Below, in pieces: positions 63,394 through 64,000 of a stretch of 64,000 nucleotides of DNA (position 1 is its first letter; every line of letters begins with the position of its first letter). Position numbers and translations under genes: made by a program. Source of the stretch: Sporolactobacillus shoreae (GTDB taxonomy: Bacteria > Bacillota > Bacilli > Bacillales > Sporolactobacillaceae); assembly GCF_004684935.1 (NCBI RefSeq), contig NZ_SRJD01000003.1:186001-250000 (forward strand), in the 5' to 3' direction. Below the pieces are notes generated by a model. That model had not been told where the DNA came from and did not search any database. It saw nothing but the letters and a program-made list of their open reading frames with translations.

Positions 63394-64000
63394 ATGTCGA
63401 AAATGGAATTGGTGAAAGAATATATTCTGGGAGGAATCAAACAAAAACGATTTGTGGAAGGTCAAAAGGTTCCGGGATGCAGAGAAATCGCCAAAATTCT
63501 TTCCGTAAATAAAATTACGGTCAACAAGGCCTTTAAAGCCCTGGAAGAGGAACACTTCCTCTATTGCGTTCCAAGAGGCGGATACTATGTAGTCAAGTCG
63601 GACTTTGAAGAAGCACCATTATCTAAAACAATCGATTTTCAAACGGTAGCACCCGATCCCACGTTAATTCCCTATCAAGCCTTTACCCATGCGATTAACC
63701 AATCCATCGAAGAATATAAGAAGAAATTGTTTTCCTATGAATCGCCATTGGGCTTCGCTGAACTGAGAAAAACGCTCCAAGAGAGACTGGCACGGGATGG
63801 AATTTATGCTTCAAGCTCCCAAATGATGCTTACCAACGGTGCCCAACAGGGAATTTTCCTCGCTCTGAAAACTATTTTCACGGTTCCGTCGGAAGGGAAG
63901 CTTTTAGTAGAATCTCCAACCTATCACGCGGTTCTCGACATGGCTAAGTCGTTAAATATCGATTGCTCGACAATTCGGCGGGACCCCACCGGGATCAAAC
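63394..64000 (+). CDS. MocR-type regulator: GntR winged helix plus PLP aminotransferase-like domain (3' truncated by window edge)
   Basis: The frame starts MSKMELVKEYILGGIKQKRF and is open to the right edge (about 202 codons). A GntR winged helix-turn-helix occupies the first 70 residues (PGCREIAKILSVNKITVNKAFKALEEE, RGGYYVV). The aminotransferase-fold part begins near residue 85 with YESPLGFAELRKTLQERLARDGI, TNGAQQGIFLALKTIF and VESPTYHAVLDM. GGGTGGG precedes ATG 63394. The PLP lysine is beyond the edge. Such proteins act as ligand-sensing regulators of the adjacent divergent gene. Confidence 0.88.
   Translation, partial: MSKMELVKEYILGGIKQKRFVEGQKVPGCREIAKILSVNKITVNKAFKALEEEHFLYCVPRGGYYVVKSDFEEAPLSKTIDFQTVAPDPTLIPYQAFTHAINQSIEEYKKKLFSYESPLGFAELRKTLQERLARDGIYASSSQMMLTNGAQQGIFLALKTIFTVPSEGKLLVESPTYHAVLDMAKSLNIDCSTIRRDPTGIK

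Overview
The window is a piece of a low-to-moderate GC Firmicutes chromosome from an endospore-forming member of the Bacillales. Gene order follows the Bacillus subtilis yqeK-comG arc (nadD, comE, holA, gpr, lepA, hrcA-grpE-dnaK-dnaJ, rpsU-yqeY, floA-yqfCD-phoH, era-recO-ccpN, dnaG-sigA, ispH, nfo, ispG, sodA, pbpA, rpmG, glcK, comG), but many genes normally found in this arc are missing at their usual place: yqeM, spoIIP, glyQS, yqfL, cccA, cshB, zur, the pst operon, yqgP, comGA and comGB. Sporulation genes (gpr, yqfC, yqfD) combined with loss of the cytochrome c locus and scattered catabolite-type signals point to a fermentative spore former such as Sporolactobacillaceae; that placement is inference.

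Layout. 1-6200: end of an NAD/ribosome-maturation operon (nadD, yqeK, rsfS) and the DNA-uptake locus comER / comEA-EB-EC. 6500-10400: holA converging on rpsT, the spore protease gpr, then a remodelled stretch where spoIIP would be expected, holding two small orphan genes and two inverted copies of a dispersed repeat, then yqxA. 10500-21650: lepA-hemW, the CIRCE-controlled heat-shock operon hrcA-grpE-dnaK and dnaJ, then RNA/ribosome methylation genes prmA-rsmE-mtaB. 21660-34600: rpsU-yqeY, flotillin floA, sporulation genes yqfC/yqfD, phoH, the cyclic-di-AMP phosphodiesterase pgpH, ybeY-dgkA-cdd-era, yqzL, recO, ccpN, yqxD. 34630-47300: dnaG-sigA macromolecular-synthesis operon, trmK-nif3, isoprenoid genes ispH and ispG, nfo, an orphan soluble histidine kinase, a nitroreductase and a LysM protein. 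47468-56200: a detached NfeD protein, a five-tRNA operon (Asn, Met, His, Ile2, Ser), sodA, pbpA, yqzC and its partner, a cysteine-free rpmG, 5-formyl-THF cyclo-ligase, glucokinase.

56300-64000 is accessory in character: a methyltransferase, yqzE, a comG operon reduced to the five pilin-like genes comGC-GG with a relic of shikimate kinase behind it, then an AT-rich phzF gene, an IS200/IS605-type tnpB element with its probable right-end guide RNA, and a divergent acetyltransferase / MocR-type regulator pair running off the right edge.

Most interesting signals: a LexA-type operator placed between the -35 and -10 of the tnpB promoter together with a long structured leader; a tRNA-Ile(CAU) carrying C33 in place of the nearly universal U33; a comG operon that has lost its ATPase and membrane platform genes exactly at the edge of the accessory island; a dispersed hairpin repeat family of at least five copies, two of which bracket an orphan gene where spoIIP should be; a perfect cre sequence in the empty cccA position; and a likely transcription attenuator in the rpsT leader.
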